Assembly: GCA_035541215.1 (NCBI GenBank)
Contig: DATKNV010000033.1
Coordinates: 1-64,000, forward strand
DNA length: 64,000 bases
Reading direction: 5' to 3'
Origin: DASZHJ01 sp035541215
GTDB taxonomy: Bacteria > Pseudomonadota > Alphaproteobacteria > ATCC43930 > CGMCC-115725
Shown here: piece by piece, positions 25,145 to 32,685 of the stretch
Layout: every line of letters begins with the position of its first letter
Position numbering within the stretch: the stretch's first letter is position 1
Position numbers and translations under genes: made by a program
Notes under the pieces: model-generated
Databases searched by the model: none
What the model saw: only the letters and a program-made list of their open reading frames with translations
Told to the model about the DNA's origin: nothing

Positions 25145-25618
25145 TTAAGCTGCTTCAATTGTTTCATTGCTCTCCAGTTTTTGGCGCAGCGCGCCGATGA
25201 CACGCTGCATCGTCTGTATGTCCTTGACCGAAAGTCCTTCGGAAAGGCCATCGATCCACGGGGCCTGTAGGCGCATGGCTGCATCGAATGCCCGCCTACC
25301 CTTATCAGTCAGAGCTACAAGTTGCGCCCGCCGGTGGTGCGGGTTGGTTTCAAATGCGACCAGCCCCTCCTTTTGCAGGTCATTGATAATTCGCTGCACG
25401 TTTTGACGGTTTGCGCCCATGTCGCGCGCGAGCCACGCCACCGGCTGCGCGCGTTCGGCGGCGACAATGGCTCCCAGAATCTGCCAGCGCGCGCTCGTCA
25501 GACCGAGCCCCGCCACCAGCCGGTCTCCAGCGGTCAATAGCAGGCTATTGAGCCTGAAGAGGTCGAGAACCATGTCCGTTAGGGCTTCGCCTACCGGGGT
25601 TCGCTTGGTCTTGGTCAT
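25145..25618 (-). CDS. MarR-family transcriptional regulator
   Basis: This 157-residue winged-helix regulator has recognition-helix and wing sequences typical of MarR: LTSARWQILGAI, ARDMGANRQNVQRIINDLQK and ETNPHHRRAQLVALTDKGR. It faces the monooxygenase gene across a 98-bp gap that holds two TTGACA-based dyads, so it very likely represses itself and that gene. The ligand is unknown; a phenolic or quinone compound would fit the partner. It lies just inside the first attachment-site-like repeat. Confidence 0.88.
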   Translation of the reverse strand: MTKTKRTPVGEALTDMVLDLFRLNSLLLTAGDRLVAGLGLTSARWQILGAIVAAERAQPVAWLARDMGANRQNVQRIINDLQKEGLVAFETNPHHRRAQLVALTDKGRRAFDAAMRLQAPWIDGLSEGLSVKDIQTMQRVIGALRQKLESNETIEAA

Positions 25619-25637
25619 TTGTCACCATAAAACTCTA

Positions 25638-25698
25638 TTGACATTATATTGTCAATTCGATACAGATGCATTATACCAAGTTGACATCATAGTGACAA
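25638..25698. promoter_or_regulatory. Two TTGACA-type dyads in the MarR/monooxygenase intergenic region
   Basis: TTGACA and TGTCAA face each other over six bases at 25638-25655. A similar dyad, TTGACATCATAGTGACAA, lies at 25681-25698. Both fit the 18-base partly palindromic sites of MarR repressors and overlap probable promoter elements for both divergent genes. Confidence 0.6.
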
Positions 25699-25716
25699 TA
25701 AATAAAGGAGAGCCCA

Positions 25717-26085
25717 ATGTCTCTATTACGTCCCCTCGACCCCGCGTTCCCGATCGACCGTCAAGTCGCAATCGACGCCAGCCCAGTCGTGCTGGTGAAC
25801 CTGTTTACGCTCGACAAGGCGGATGAGCAGACTTTCCTCAAGACTTGGCAGGACGACGCCGCTTTTATGAAGCGCCAGCCGGGCTTCATCTCCACGCAGC
25901 TTCATCGCGCCATCGGCGAGAACCCGACCTACCTCAATTACGCCGTATGGGAATCCACCGCCGCTTTTCGGGCAGCATTCTCGCATTCGGAGTTCAGGGC
26001 AAAACTGGCGCTGTACCCATCATCTGCCGTCGCTTCTCCGCACCTTTTTCAAAAGGTCGCGGTTCCTGACATCTGCGTCGCATAG
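25717..26085 (+). CDS. Antibiotic-biosynthesis-monooxygenase (ABM) family protein
   Basis: The 122-residue product has the dimeric alpha-beta barrel pattern of ABM proteins: VVLVNLFTLDKADEQTFLKTW, a PGFISTQLHRAI strand-turn, and YLNYAVWESTAAFRAAFSHSEF. Members oxidise quinol-like or haem substrates without cofactors, and some have no known activity. An AAAGGAG ribosome binding site precedes the ATG. Its regulation by the divergent MarR is suggested by the dyads upstream. The substrate cannot be deduced. Confidence 0.83.
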   Translation: MSLLRPLDPAFPIDRQVAIDASPVVLVNLFTLDKADEQTFLKTWQDDAAFMKRQPGFISTQLHRAIGENPTYLNYAVWESTAAFRAAFSHSEFRAKLALYPSSAVASPHLFQKVAVPDICVA

Positions 26086-26114
26086 GCGCTCGCGCAGGAA
26101 TAGGAGCGAAATCC

Positions 26115-26561
26115 ATGCTCAAGATCGTCCACCCCGTCGCAGGCGTGTTTGCGATTCTCACGATAGCGACCTTCTGGCTCTCAACCGCTTTGGCTGAGCT
26201 GTTCGGTTCCGGACCGGTCGTTGTAGCTGTCAAGACCGCCATCCCTTGGGGCTTCCTGCTGCTGATTCCCGCGCTCGCTGCCGCAGGAGGCTCCGGCATT
26301 GCCTTGTCAAAAGGGCGGCGCGCTGGACTGGTCGGGGCAAAGCTGAAGCGCATGCCGCTGATCGCCGCCAACGGCATTCTGATTCTTATTCCCTCTGCCT
26401 TGTTCCTCGCGTCCAAGGCATGGGCGGCGGAGTTTGATACAAGCTTCTATGCGGTCCAAGCCTTGGAACTCATTGCGGGTGCCACAAATATTACCCTGCT
26501 TGGCCTCAACATTCGTGACGGACTCAAAATGAAAGGCCGCCTTCGCCGTCGGCCGGCATGA
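26115..26561 (+). CDS. Four-helix integral membrane protein
   Basis: This 148-residue protein has about four hydrophobic helices (residues 5-28, 40-60, 82-101 and 112-133). A basic loop (SKGRRAGLVGAKLKRMPLI) and a basic C-terminus (KMKGRLRRRPA) flank them, which points to cytoplasmic ends. I do not recognise a named family. It lies 29 bp after the monooxygenase gene in the same direction and is probably in its operon, perhaps as a membrane partner of a redox or export function. The second attachment-site-like repeat follows. Confidence 0.7.
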   Translation: MLKIVHPVAGVFAILTIATFWLSTALAELFGSGPVVVAVKTAIPWGFLLLIPALAAAGGSGIALSKGRRAGLVGAKLKRMPLIAANGILILIPSALFLASKAWAAEFDTSFYAVQALELIAGATNITLLGLNIRDGLKMKGRLRRRPA

Positions 26562-26627
26562 TCGGACCAGATGCCGACGAAATACCGAGCTATTCTCGGT
26601 GCTTGGACGGTATCGGGATGGCCAAAA

Positions 26628-26681
26628 TCCAGTGCCCAGTTTGATCCTGGTTGGCCCACCATCGCTGGAATGTACACCACA
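26628..26681. repeat. Attachment-site-like direct repeat, copy 2
   Basis: The right part (26653-26681) repeats copy 1 with one mismatch. The left part (TCCAGTGCCCAGTTT, through CCACCATC at 26663) matches copy 3 at 29406-29441 at 32 of 36 positions. The tRNA T-arm is no longer recognisable here, so this copy is more decayed than copy 1. Confidence 0.65.
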
Positions 26682-26751
26682 CTTTCGACCGCGCCCGGCT
26701 ACCTAAGATCCTGTTCGAGCGCCGGATGCGTTCTCGGTGTTTGAGATGGGA

Positions 26752-27624
26752 TCAGACCCCGATTTCGAGCAGCTTGCCGGTGGCGTTGAACTTGCCGGCG
26801 CTGTAGTCGGCATACGCTTGGCGGATCTCTTCCTGGCTGTTCATAACGAAGGGGCCTTGAGCCACCACCGGTTCGTTGATCGGGTCGGCATGACCAAACA
26901 GCAGAACAGCGTCTGTTGTTGCTTCAAGCACGATCTCGTCGCCGTCGTCGTTCATCTCGACCAGTCGCCATTTGCCGACGGGTTCGTCTGAAACGATGAC
27001 CTCGCCCTCGATGACATAGAGGAAGACGCTTCGCCTCCGGGGAGCGGGGATCGTTTGGCGAGCGCCGGCCGAAAGCCGCACCACGGACATGAACACCCCG
27101 GTCAGCGACCGGATTGGGCCCTGCACGCCCCCGAATTCGCCCGCGATGAGTTCAAGGTGACCTTTGCCCTCAGCCAAGGGCACGCGAGGAATCTGCACCT
27201 TCTGGACACCGGAATAACGCGGAGCGGTCATCTTCAAGTGAGACGGGAGGTTTACCCACAACTGAAGGATTTCCATCGGGCCACCGTTGCGCTTGAAGGA
27301 TGGCGGTGAGAGCTCGGCATGAATCAGGCCGGAACCGGCCGTCATCCATTGAACGCCACCGGCTTCGATGACGCTCTCGTGCCCGCCCGAATCGTGGTGC
27401 GCAAGACTTCCTTCGAGGATGAACGTGACTGTCTCGAAACCGCGGTGCGGGTGAGGACCGAACGGCAGCCCCTTGTTGCCCGGCCGGTACACCTGCGGGC
27501 CATGGTGATTGAGGAAAAGGAAGGGGTCGATTTGATCGACCCCCGGTCCGGGAACCGGCCTGCGCGTCGTCAGGTCGGCGATATCGTCGCGGTGTGCGAT
27601 GTGGGATTTTGCGACCGTGCGCAT
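26752..27624 (-). CDS. Pirin family protein
   Basis: This 290-residue bicupin carries the pirin metal site: His58 and His60 in GPHPHRGFETV, with His102 and Glu104 in GLIHAE. The domain order (N-terminal pirin, C-terminal cupin with LFGHADPINEPVVAQGPFVMN) and length are normal. Bacterial pirins include quercetin dioxygenases and redox-responsive regulators of metabolism; which applies is not visible. It follows the YcaC-like hydrolase gene by 3 bp on the same strand, so they form an operon divergent from a LysR gene. Confidence 0.9.
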   Translation of the reverse strand: MRTVAKSHIAHRDDIADLTTRRPVPGPGVDQIDPFLFLNHHGPQVYRPGNKGLPFGPHPHRGFETVTFILEGSLAHHDSGGHESVIEAGGVQWMTAGSGLIHAELSPPSFKRNGGPMEILQLWVNLPSHLKMTAPRYSGVQKVQIPRVPLAEGKGHLELIAGEFGGVQGPIRSLTGVFMSVVRLSAGARQTIPAPRRRSVFLYVIEGEVIVSDEPVGKWRLVEMNDDGDEIVLEATTDAVLLFGHADPINEPVVAQGPFVMNSQEEIRQAYADYSAGKFNATGKLLEIGV

Positions 27625-27627
27625 TGG

Positions 27628-28248
27628 TTATGCCTTTGCAGCCTGGGTTGCGTAATAGCTTTCGACAACGGCAGCGTAATTCGGCGTGGTCGCGCTATAG
27701 ATACGAGCGAAGTCAGCGGCCTCGGGACGGTTCCAGGTTTTCTGGAGCTCGGCGACGAGGGCATTGGTGGTGGTCGGGATCACGCCGGCCTGGGCAAGGC
27801 GGGCGGTGGTCACCTGCGCCACGGCTGGGCTGACATCGCCTGAAGCGTCGATCACGGCATAGACCTTGTAGCCTTCGGCAAGCGCGGACAGCGACGGGAA
27901 GGCGACGCAGACGCTGGTCCAGACCCCGGCAATGATGAGCGTGCGCCTGCCGGTGGCCTTAACGGCCTGCGGGAAGGCGGGGGCATCCCACGCGTTAACC
28001 TCGCCGTTGCGCGGCACGAAGACGGCGTTCGAGCGCGACGCGATTTCGGGCATCAGCGGTCCGTTGGGACCGTCGGGAGCCGATGCGGTGGTGATGACCG
28101 GCATAGACAGAAGCTTGGCAACATCGGCAAGTGCAACGGCATTGGTCCGGAGTTGGCGAACCTCAATGTCTTTGACGGTCTGGAAAAGTCCGCTCTGGTG
28201 GTCAATCAGAAGTAGTGTGGCGTCGGCTGGATCGATGAACGTGCTCAT
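27628..28248 (-). CDS. YcaC-like isochorismatase-family hydrolase
   Basis: The 206-residue product starts STFIDPADATLLLIDHQSGL, the characteristic N-terminus of YcaC-type cysteine hydrolases, with the catalytic Asp in LLIDHQ. The nucleophile Cys lies in GVWTSVCVAFPSLSALAEG. Members hydrolyse amides or isochorismate-like compounds; the YcaC substrate itself is unknown. I choose ATG 28248, since an upstream in-frame start (28317) would run into the LysR promoter. It is transcribed with pirin and divergently from the LysR gene, its probable regulator. Confidence 0.85.
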   Translation of the reverse strand: MSTFIDPADATLLLIDHQSGLFQTVKDIEVRQLRTNAVALADVAKLLSMPVITTASAPDGPNGPLMPEIASRSNAVFVPRNGEVNAWDAPAFPQAVKATGRRTLIIAGVWTSVCVAFPSLSALAEGYKVYAVIDASGDVSPAVAQVTTARLAQAGVIPTTTNALVAELQKTWNRPEAADFARIYSATTPNYAAVVESYYATQAAKA

Positions 28249-28350
28249 TGTGGTGCTCCCATTTGCTTCCGCATCTTCGCGGTGTCTAGTACGATATTGA
28301 TCGCATAACAGACACACAATATCCTCATTTGCGAACTGTTCGTTCGCTAT

Positions 28351-29271
28351 ATGGAAACGATGAACCCATCACTCGAAGAACTCGCCACCGTCGTTCACGT
28401 CGTCACCTGCGGCAGCGTCACGGCGGCGGCGGATCGTCTGCGGACCACCAAGTCGGTCGTCAGCAAGCGCTTGGCCAATCTCGAAGCCGCCCTGGGTACG
28501 AGCCTCTTCCATCGGTCAGGCCGCAAGATGCAACCGACCGATGTCGGCCTTCATGTTTACGAGCGAGGCTTGGCGCTGCTGGCAGGCATGGACGGACTGG
28601 TCGAGGAAATAGCCGCAAGATCCGGAACGCTACGGGGTACCATCAGAGTCGCCGACCCGCTCAGTTTTGGGAACCGCTATCTCAGTCCTCTGATATCGGA
28701 CTTTCTGGCGATCCATTCCCAGATCAACATCCGCTTCGACCTGGACGACCGCTTCGTCGACCTGCGCAGCGGCAATTACGACTTCTCGATCCGCATCGGC
28801 CGGTTGGAAGACAGCACGCTCAAAGCCCGCAAGCTGGCCACTAGCCGCCGCAGCATCTATTGCTCACAAGCTTACGCACAACACCACGGCCTTCCGGGCT
28901 CGCCCGAGCAGCTCTCAGATCATGTCTGTTTGAGCTATGCCAACGCCGCCTCGGGTCATGTTTGGCGCTTCGAGTCGACGACTGGCGATAAACCTCGATC
29001 CCTCAGCCTACCGGCACGGCTGTTGTCCAACAGCGGTGAGGCATTGCGCGATGCCGCCATCGCCGGGATCGGTATCGCAGCACTCCCGGCGTTCCTGGCG
29101 AAGGATTCCGTGCAGGCTGGGACCTTGATGGAAATCTCCCTTCCGGAATGGGGTATGGCTTCGGACACCATCTACGCCATCTATCCCGAGACCATCGCTC
29201 TTCCGCTCAAAGTTCGCGCCATCATCGATTACATTGCTTCGCGTCTGCGGCCGCCGTTTCCGTGGGAATGA
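28351..29271 (+). CDS. LysR-family transcriptional regulator
   Basis: The 306-residue protein has the LysR HTH at about residues 8-65 (TCGSVTAAADRLRTTKSVVSK, then LEAALGTSLFHRSGR), and a substrate-binding domain resembling the CrgA/DmlR-like subgroup (FDLDDRFVDLRSGNYDFSIRIG). It is divergent from the YcaC-like hydrolase and pirin genes with a gap of about 100 bp. By the usual LysR logic it controls those genes and itself. The inducer is unknown. Confidence 0.9.
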   Translation: METMNPSLEELATVVHVVTCGSVTAAADRLRTTKSVVSKRLANLEAALGTSLFHRSGRKMQPTDVGLHVYERGLALLAGMDGLVEEIAARSGTLRGTIRVADPLSFGNRYLSPLISDFLAIHSQINIRFDLDDRFVDLRSGNYDFSIRIGRLEDSTLKARKLATSRRSIYCSQAYAQHHGLPGSPEQLSDHVCLSYANAASGHVWRFESTTGDKPRSLSLPARLLSNSGEALRDAAIAGIGIAALPAFLAKDSVQAGTLMEISLPEWGMASDTIYAIYPETIALPLKVRAIIDYIASRLRPPFPWE

Positions 29272-29405
29272 CGGCACACCAGGCATGTATGATGAACGCC
29301 GATAAAACGTCAGCCTCCAGCCCATCGCGACATATGCTGGGCTGCTCAGGGGCGGTAAGGCAGCTTCATCGCCGCCGGCGGCCCGTCAGCGGCGAATGAT
29401 GATCG

Positions 29406-29441
29406 TCCAGTGCCCAGTTTGGCCCGGGTTGGTCCACCATC
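29406..29441. repeat. Attachment-site-like direct repeat, copy 3
   Basis: TCCAGTGCCCAGTTT is followed by GGGTTGGTCCACCATC. It matches copy 2 at 32 of 36 positions and closes the pirin/hydrolase/LysR module on the right, where chromosomal backbone appears to resume. Confidence 0.6.
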
Positions 29442-29530
29442 CTGCTTCGCGCTCTTGCTTCGCAGGACTTACGTTCGGACTCAATGCGAAGCAGGATGCC
29501 CTCCGAAGCCTTGGCGAAGGAGGGCTGCAT
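29440..29530. repeat. Intergenic palindromic element
   Basis: CCTGCTTCGC (from 29440) pairs with GCGAAGCAGG near 29481-29490. A second hairpin, GCCCTCC with GGAGGGC, follows directly across a 14-base interior. Such hairpins behind tRNA-derived ends look like dispersed extragenic palindromes or a terminator of the former tRNA transcript. They are not coding. Confidence 0.45.
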
Positions 29531-29578
29531 GCACGCGCCATTTTTAGCTGTTGCGGTGAAATCGGCGAAAGCCAGGGG

Positions 29579-30304
29579 TCAAGCACGGGGCGCCACGCTC
29601 AGCCCCCGCACTTTGTGCCGCTCGATGAGACCGGCGACGAAGCCCGAGGCCTTCGCCTCCTCAACGAAGGCGCGGAGGAACGCGGCGCCCGCCGTGTTCT
29701 TGCGCGGCGTGCCGATCGCCTGCTGAACCGACATGAATTTGCCCTCGAGGATGCGTGCGCCGGGGAGCTTCGTCACGTCCGTGAGGAGGCGAGGGCGCAA
29801 GCCCGCGAGGGCCTCGAGCTTTGCCTCGACGAACTTCTCGAAGGAGGCGTCGAGCGTCTCCGTGCGCACGAGCGCGGCGCGCTTGATGTTGCGGTCGAGC
29901 CAAAGGCCGTAGGCGCTCCGGCCCGTCACCGCGATGCGCACGCCGGGAGCGTCGACCTCCGCGATCGATTTGAGCGGCGAGCCCGCGGGCACGAGATATG
30001 TGGCCTCGATCTCGCAATAGGCGGCGGTGAAGGCGATCTGCTCGGCGCGCTGCGGCTCGGCGCCGATGAGGCCGATGTCCCAAATGCCCCGCGTCGCGGC
30101 ATCCGCCAGCTCGCCCGGCGTCTTGAAGGGCACCAGTTTGAGGGGGACGCCGAGCCGCCGCGCGACCTCGCGCGCCATGTCCGGCGAGACCCCCTCGGGA
30201 TCGCCCGAGGCGCTCTTCCCCGTCACCAGCAGGAAATTCGAGAGGTTGATGCCGGCGCGCAACACGCCCGCCGGCGCCAACTCCGCAATGATCTCCGGCA
30301 TCAT
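29579..30304 (-). CDS. Transporter-type substrate-binding protein (family 3-like), no visible leader
   Basis: This 241-residue product has the bilobal solute-binding pattern of amino-acid-binding proteins. It reads LRAGINLSNFLLVTG, then GVSPDMAREVARRLG, PFKTPGELADAATRGIWDIGLIGAEP and AYCEIEATYLVPAGSPL. No signal peptide precedes the domain from ATG 30304, and the upstream frame does not provide one. It is therefore either cytoplasmic or has lost its leader. No permease or ATPase lies next to it, so it may be an orphan. The upstream in-frame extension to 30487 overlaps the acetyltransferase gene and is rejected. Confidence 0.72.
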   Translation of the reverse strand: MMPEIIAELAPAGVLRAGINLSNFLLVTGKSASGDPEGVSPDMAREVARRLGVPLKLVPFKTPGELADAATRGIWDIGLIGAEPQRAEQIAFTAAYCEIEATYLVPAGSPLKSIAEVDAPGVRIAVTGRSAYGLWLDRNIKRAALVRTETLDASFEKFVEAKLEALAGLRPRLLTDVTKLPGARILEGKFMSVQQAIGTPRKNTAGAAFLRAFVEEAKASGFVAGLIERHKVRGLSVAPRA

Positions 30305-30375
30305 GGACTGTCGATGCTCCCCCGCAGATGAATTCGCACGCGTGAGCGTGGTCCTACCACGCGACGCCGGGAACG

Positions 30376-30942
30376 TCACGCGGATGAAGCGCGATCTCTC
30401 TCGCCGCCGAGCATCTTGAAATAGAAGACCGTGGCGCAGGGCTTCCCGTTCGGCAGCAGCGCGTAGTCCGGGATGACGCCGACGCACGTCCAGCCCAGCG
30501 AGGCATAGAGCCGCTCGGCATCCGCGCTCGCGGTGTCCAGGGTGAGGAGCGTCTTTCCCGCCCGCAGCGCCGCCGCCTCGGCCGAGCGCATCAGCGCGGC
30601 GCCGAGCCCTTGGCGGCGCTCGGAGCGCAGCACCAGCATCTTCGCGATCTCCCCGCGATGCGGCTGGTTCTCGAAGCCCGCGGGGATCATCTGCACGGTG
30701 CCCACGATCTTGCGGTCGCGCTCGCGGATCGCGACGAAGACCGCGCGTCCGTCCGTGTCGGCCGCTTCGGCAACTCCCGTCCAGAACCGCCGCGCCTTCT
30801 CGGCGGTGAGGCCGCTCATGAAGCTCACGGATGCGCCGCCCTCGACGCAGTCGATCAGCACCTCCGCCAGCTCCGCCGCCGCGCCTCGGACGTCCCGCGG
30901 GTCCAGCTCCTCCACCGAATAGCCGCTCGAGAGATCGCGCAT
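30376..30942 (-). CDS. GNAT-family N-acetyltransferase
   Basis: The 188-residue protein has the GNAT core: VFVAIRERDRKIVGTVQMI, IAKMLVLRSERRQGLGAALM (acetyl-CoA loop RRQGLG) and TLDTASADAERLYASLGW. It resembles acetyltransferases of small molecules or antibiotics, with no substrate clue. The start at 30942 leaves only 39 bp to the divergent XRE-cupin gene, and that gap is occupied by a near-perfect palindrome. The regulator probably controls this gene. Longer upstream frames overlap the regulator gene. Confidence 0.88.
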   Translation of the reverse strand: MRDLSSGYSVEELDPRDVRGAAAELAEVLIDCVEGGASVSFMSGLTAEKARRFWTGVAEAADTDGRAVFVAIRERDRKIVGTVQMIPAGFENQPHRGEIAKMLVLRSERRQGLGAALMRSAEAAALRAGKTLLTLDTASADAERLYASLGWTCVGVIPDYALLPNGKPCATVFYFKMLGGERDRASSA

Positions 30943-30961
30943 CCTGCTTGCCTTTCGCCTG

Positions 30962-30981
30962 TCGTCTACTATAGTGGACGA
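30962..30981. promoter_or_regulatory. Near-perfect 20-bp palindrome between GNAT and XRE-cupin genes
   Basis: TCGTCTACTATAGTGGACGA is a dyad with a single mismatched pair, ending on the base before the XRE-cupin ATG. It fills half of the 39-bp divergent gap and contains a TATAGT-like -10 element, so a repressor bound here would block both genes. Confidence 0.65.
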
Positions 30982-31548
30982 ATGTCTGAGACAGTCAACG
31001 ACTTTTCCGAACGGCTCTCGGCGCGGCTCAAGGCGGAGCGGGAGCGGCGAGGGTGGTCGCTCTCGGAGCTGGCCCAGCGCTCCGGCGTCTCCAAGGCCAT
31101 GATCAGCCGCATCGAGCGCAGCGAGGCGAGCCCCACCGCTGCGCTCTTGGGCCGGCTCTCCGGCGCCTTCGGACTTACGCTCTCGATGCTCTTGGGCCGG
31201 CTCGACGGGACCGGCGAGCGCCTGCGGCGCGCGGCGGAGCAGCCGGTCTGGACCGATCCGGGCTCTGGCTATGTTCGCCGCCAGATTTCGCCCGCGGAGG
31301 CGACGCCCTTGGAGCTCACGCAAGTGCGCATGCCCCCGGGTGCGCAGGTCGCGATGCCCGCGAGCTCTTACGCCTTCATTCGCCAGCTCATCTGGGTGCA
31401 GGAAGGTACGCTCACCTTGATCGAGGGTGGGCAGCGCCTCAGCCTCGACGCCGGCGATTGTCTCGCCTTCGGCCCGCCGCAGGACCGCGAATTCCGGAAC
31501 GAGGGCGCAGTCGACTGCGTCTACATCGTGGCTGTCGCGCGGCTCTAG
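30982..31548 (+). CDS. XRE-family regulator with cupin sensor domain
   Basis: This 188-residue protein has an HTH_3 domain (about 8-62: LKAERERRGWSLSELAQRSG, then ISRIERSEASPTAALLGRLS) and a C-terminal cupin_2 barrel (QEGTLTLIEGGQRLSLDAGD, then FGPPQDREFRN). HTH-cupin proteins regulate neighbouring metabolic or transport genes in response to small ligands. Here the divergent GNAT gene is the likely target through the palindrome in the shared promoter. The ATG at 30982 is right next to the palindrome, so the leader is very short. Confidence 0.9.
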   Translation: MSETVNDFSERLSARLKAERERRGWSLSELAQRSGVSKAMISRIERSEASPTAALLGRLSGAFGLTLSMLLGRLDGTGERLRRAAEQPVWTDPGSGYVRRQISPAEATPLELTQVRMPPGAQVAMPASSYAFIRQLIWVQEGTLTLIEGGQRLSLDAGDCLAFGPPQDREFRNEGAVDCVYIVAVARL

Positions 31549-31671
31549 CGGCGACCGAGCGCACGCGAACGTGGGTCATCAAGGGTCTTTGCCGCATTGA
31601 ACAGCTTCCATGCCGCCTTACCTTGATGCTGCGCCGCTGAGCGGCAGCGGCGGAGAAGCAGGGGATCGCGC

Positions 31672-32499
31672 ATGGACAGCAGGTTTGTGGAGACGGCGGT
31701 AGCGAGGCTCCACTATCTCGAGGCCGGCGACGGAAACCCCGTGATCCTCCTCCATGGCTATGCCCAGACGAGCCACATGTGGCGTCCGCTCATTCCGCTC
31801 TTGGCACGGACGCATCGGGTCGTCGCTCCGGATCTACGGGGCTTCGGGGAGTCGTCGAAGCCCGAGCGCGGATATGACAAGAAGACCATGGCGGATGACA
31901 TCCACGCGCTCGCGATCTCGCTCGGGTTCGGGCGCGTCAAGGTCGTCGGCCACGACATCGGTCTCATGGTCGCCTACGCCTACGCCGCGCAGCATCCGGA
32001 CGAGGTCGAGCGCATCGTGCTGATGGACGCCTTCCTGCCGGGCGTGGGCGATTGGACGAAGGTCTGGCTGCTGCGGGATCTCTGGCACTTTCACTTCTAC
32101 GGGAAGACCCCACTGGCGCTCGTCGAGGGCCGCGAGCGCATTTACCTCGAGCATTTCTGGAACGATTTCGCCGCCGATCCCGCCCGTTCCGTCTCAGAGG
32201 CAGATCGTCGCGTCTATGCCGCGGCCTATGCCCAGCCGGGCGCCATGCGGGCGGGCTTCGAGGTGTTCCGCGCCTTCGAGCAGGACGCTGCGGATTTCGC
32301 GGGCTTCGGCAGGACGAAGCTCAAGATGCCGGTGCAGGTGCTCACCGGCGAGAAGGGCTCCGGCGAGTTCCTAATCGCGCAGGGCCGTCTGGTCGCCGAG
32401 GACGTCGACGGCGCCGTCATCAAGGGGTCGGGTCATTGGCTGATCGACGAAGCGCCCGGCCAGGTCATCCCGAGGGTGACGGCCTTTCTCACGCGCTGA
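31672..32499 (+). CDS. Alpha/beta hydrolase, epoxide-hydrolase or dehalogenase type
   Basis: The 275-residue enzyme has the oxyanion loop HGYAQTSHMW (28-37) and a nucleophile elbow VVGHDIG with Asp95 in place of Ser. It ends with KGSGHWLIDEAPGQV, which carries the catalytic His. An Asp nucleophile is the mark of epoxide hydrolases and haloalkane/haloacetate dehalogenases. FGYGKT-type cap residues (WHFHFYGKTPLALVEGRE) resemble the haloacetate dehalogenase/epoxide hydrolase branch. The substrate is not determined. It appears monocistronic, with no clear operon partner. Confidence 0.87.
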   Translation: MDSRFVETAVARLHYLEAGDGNPVILLHGYAQTSHMWRPLIPLLARTHRVVAPDLRGFGESSKPERGYDKKTMADDIHALAISLGFGRVKVVGHDIGLMVAYAYAAQHPDEVERIVLMDAFLPGVGDWTKVWLLRDLWHFHFYGKTPLALVEGRERIYLEHFWNDFAADPARSVSEADRRVYAAAYAQPGAMRAGFEVFRAFEQDAADFAGFGRTKLKMPVQVLTGEKGSGEFLIAQGRLVAEDVDGAVIKGSGHWLIDEAPGQVIPRVTAFLTR

Positions 32500-32685
32500 G
32501 CGAGCGGGGGCGGGGGCGGAGAGCCCAATTCGGCCGGGATAGTCAAATCACCGCGCCTCGAATTATGCTGGGGTTGCTGGAGCTTTCCCAAGCTGGAGCA
32601 CCTTGATCCATCTCAACGCGGCGTAGAGCGGCGTCGCATAATGGATTGATCGAAGCCTCCACATCGAGCAAGAGAGGACACGGCC

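Noticed and set aside
25000..25200. A plus-strand 66-residue frame containing GSSPAGPT.
   Set aside because: It is the translation of the tRNA T-arm and acceptor end, not a protein.
11607..29441. An integrase or recombinase gene belonging to the island.
   Set aside because: No tyrosine or serine recombinase motif is seen on either strand; the only mobile-element protein is the transposase remnant at 18825-19096.
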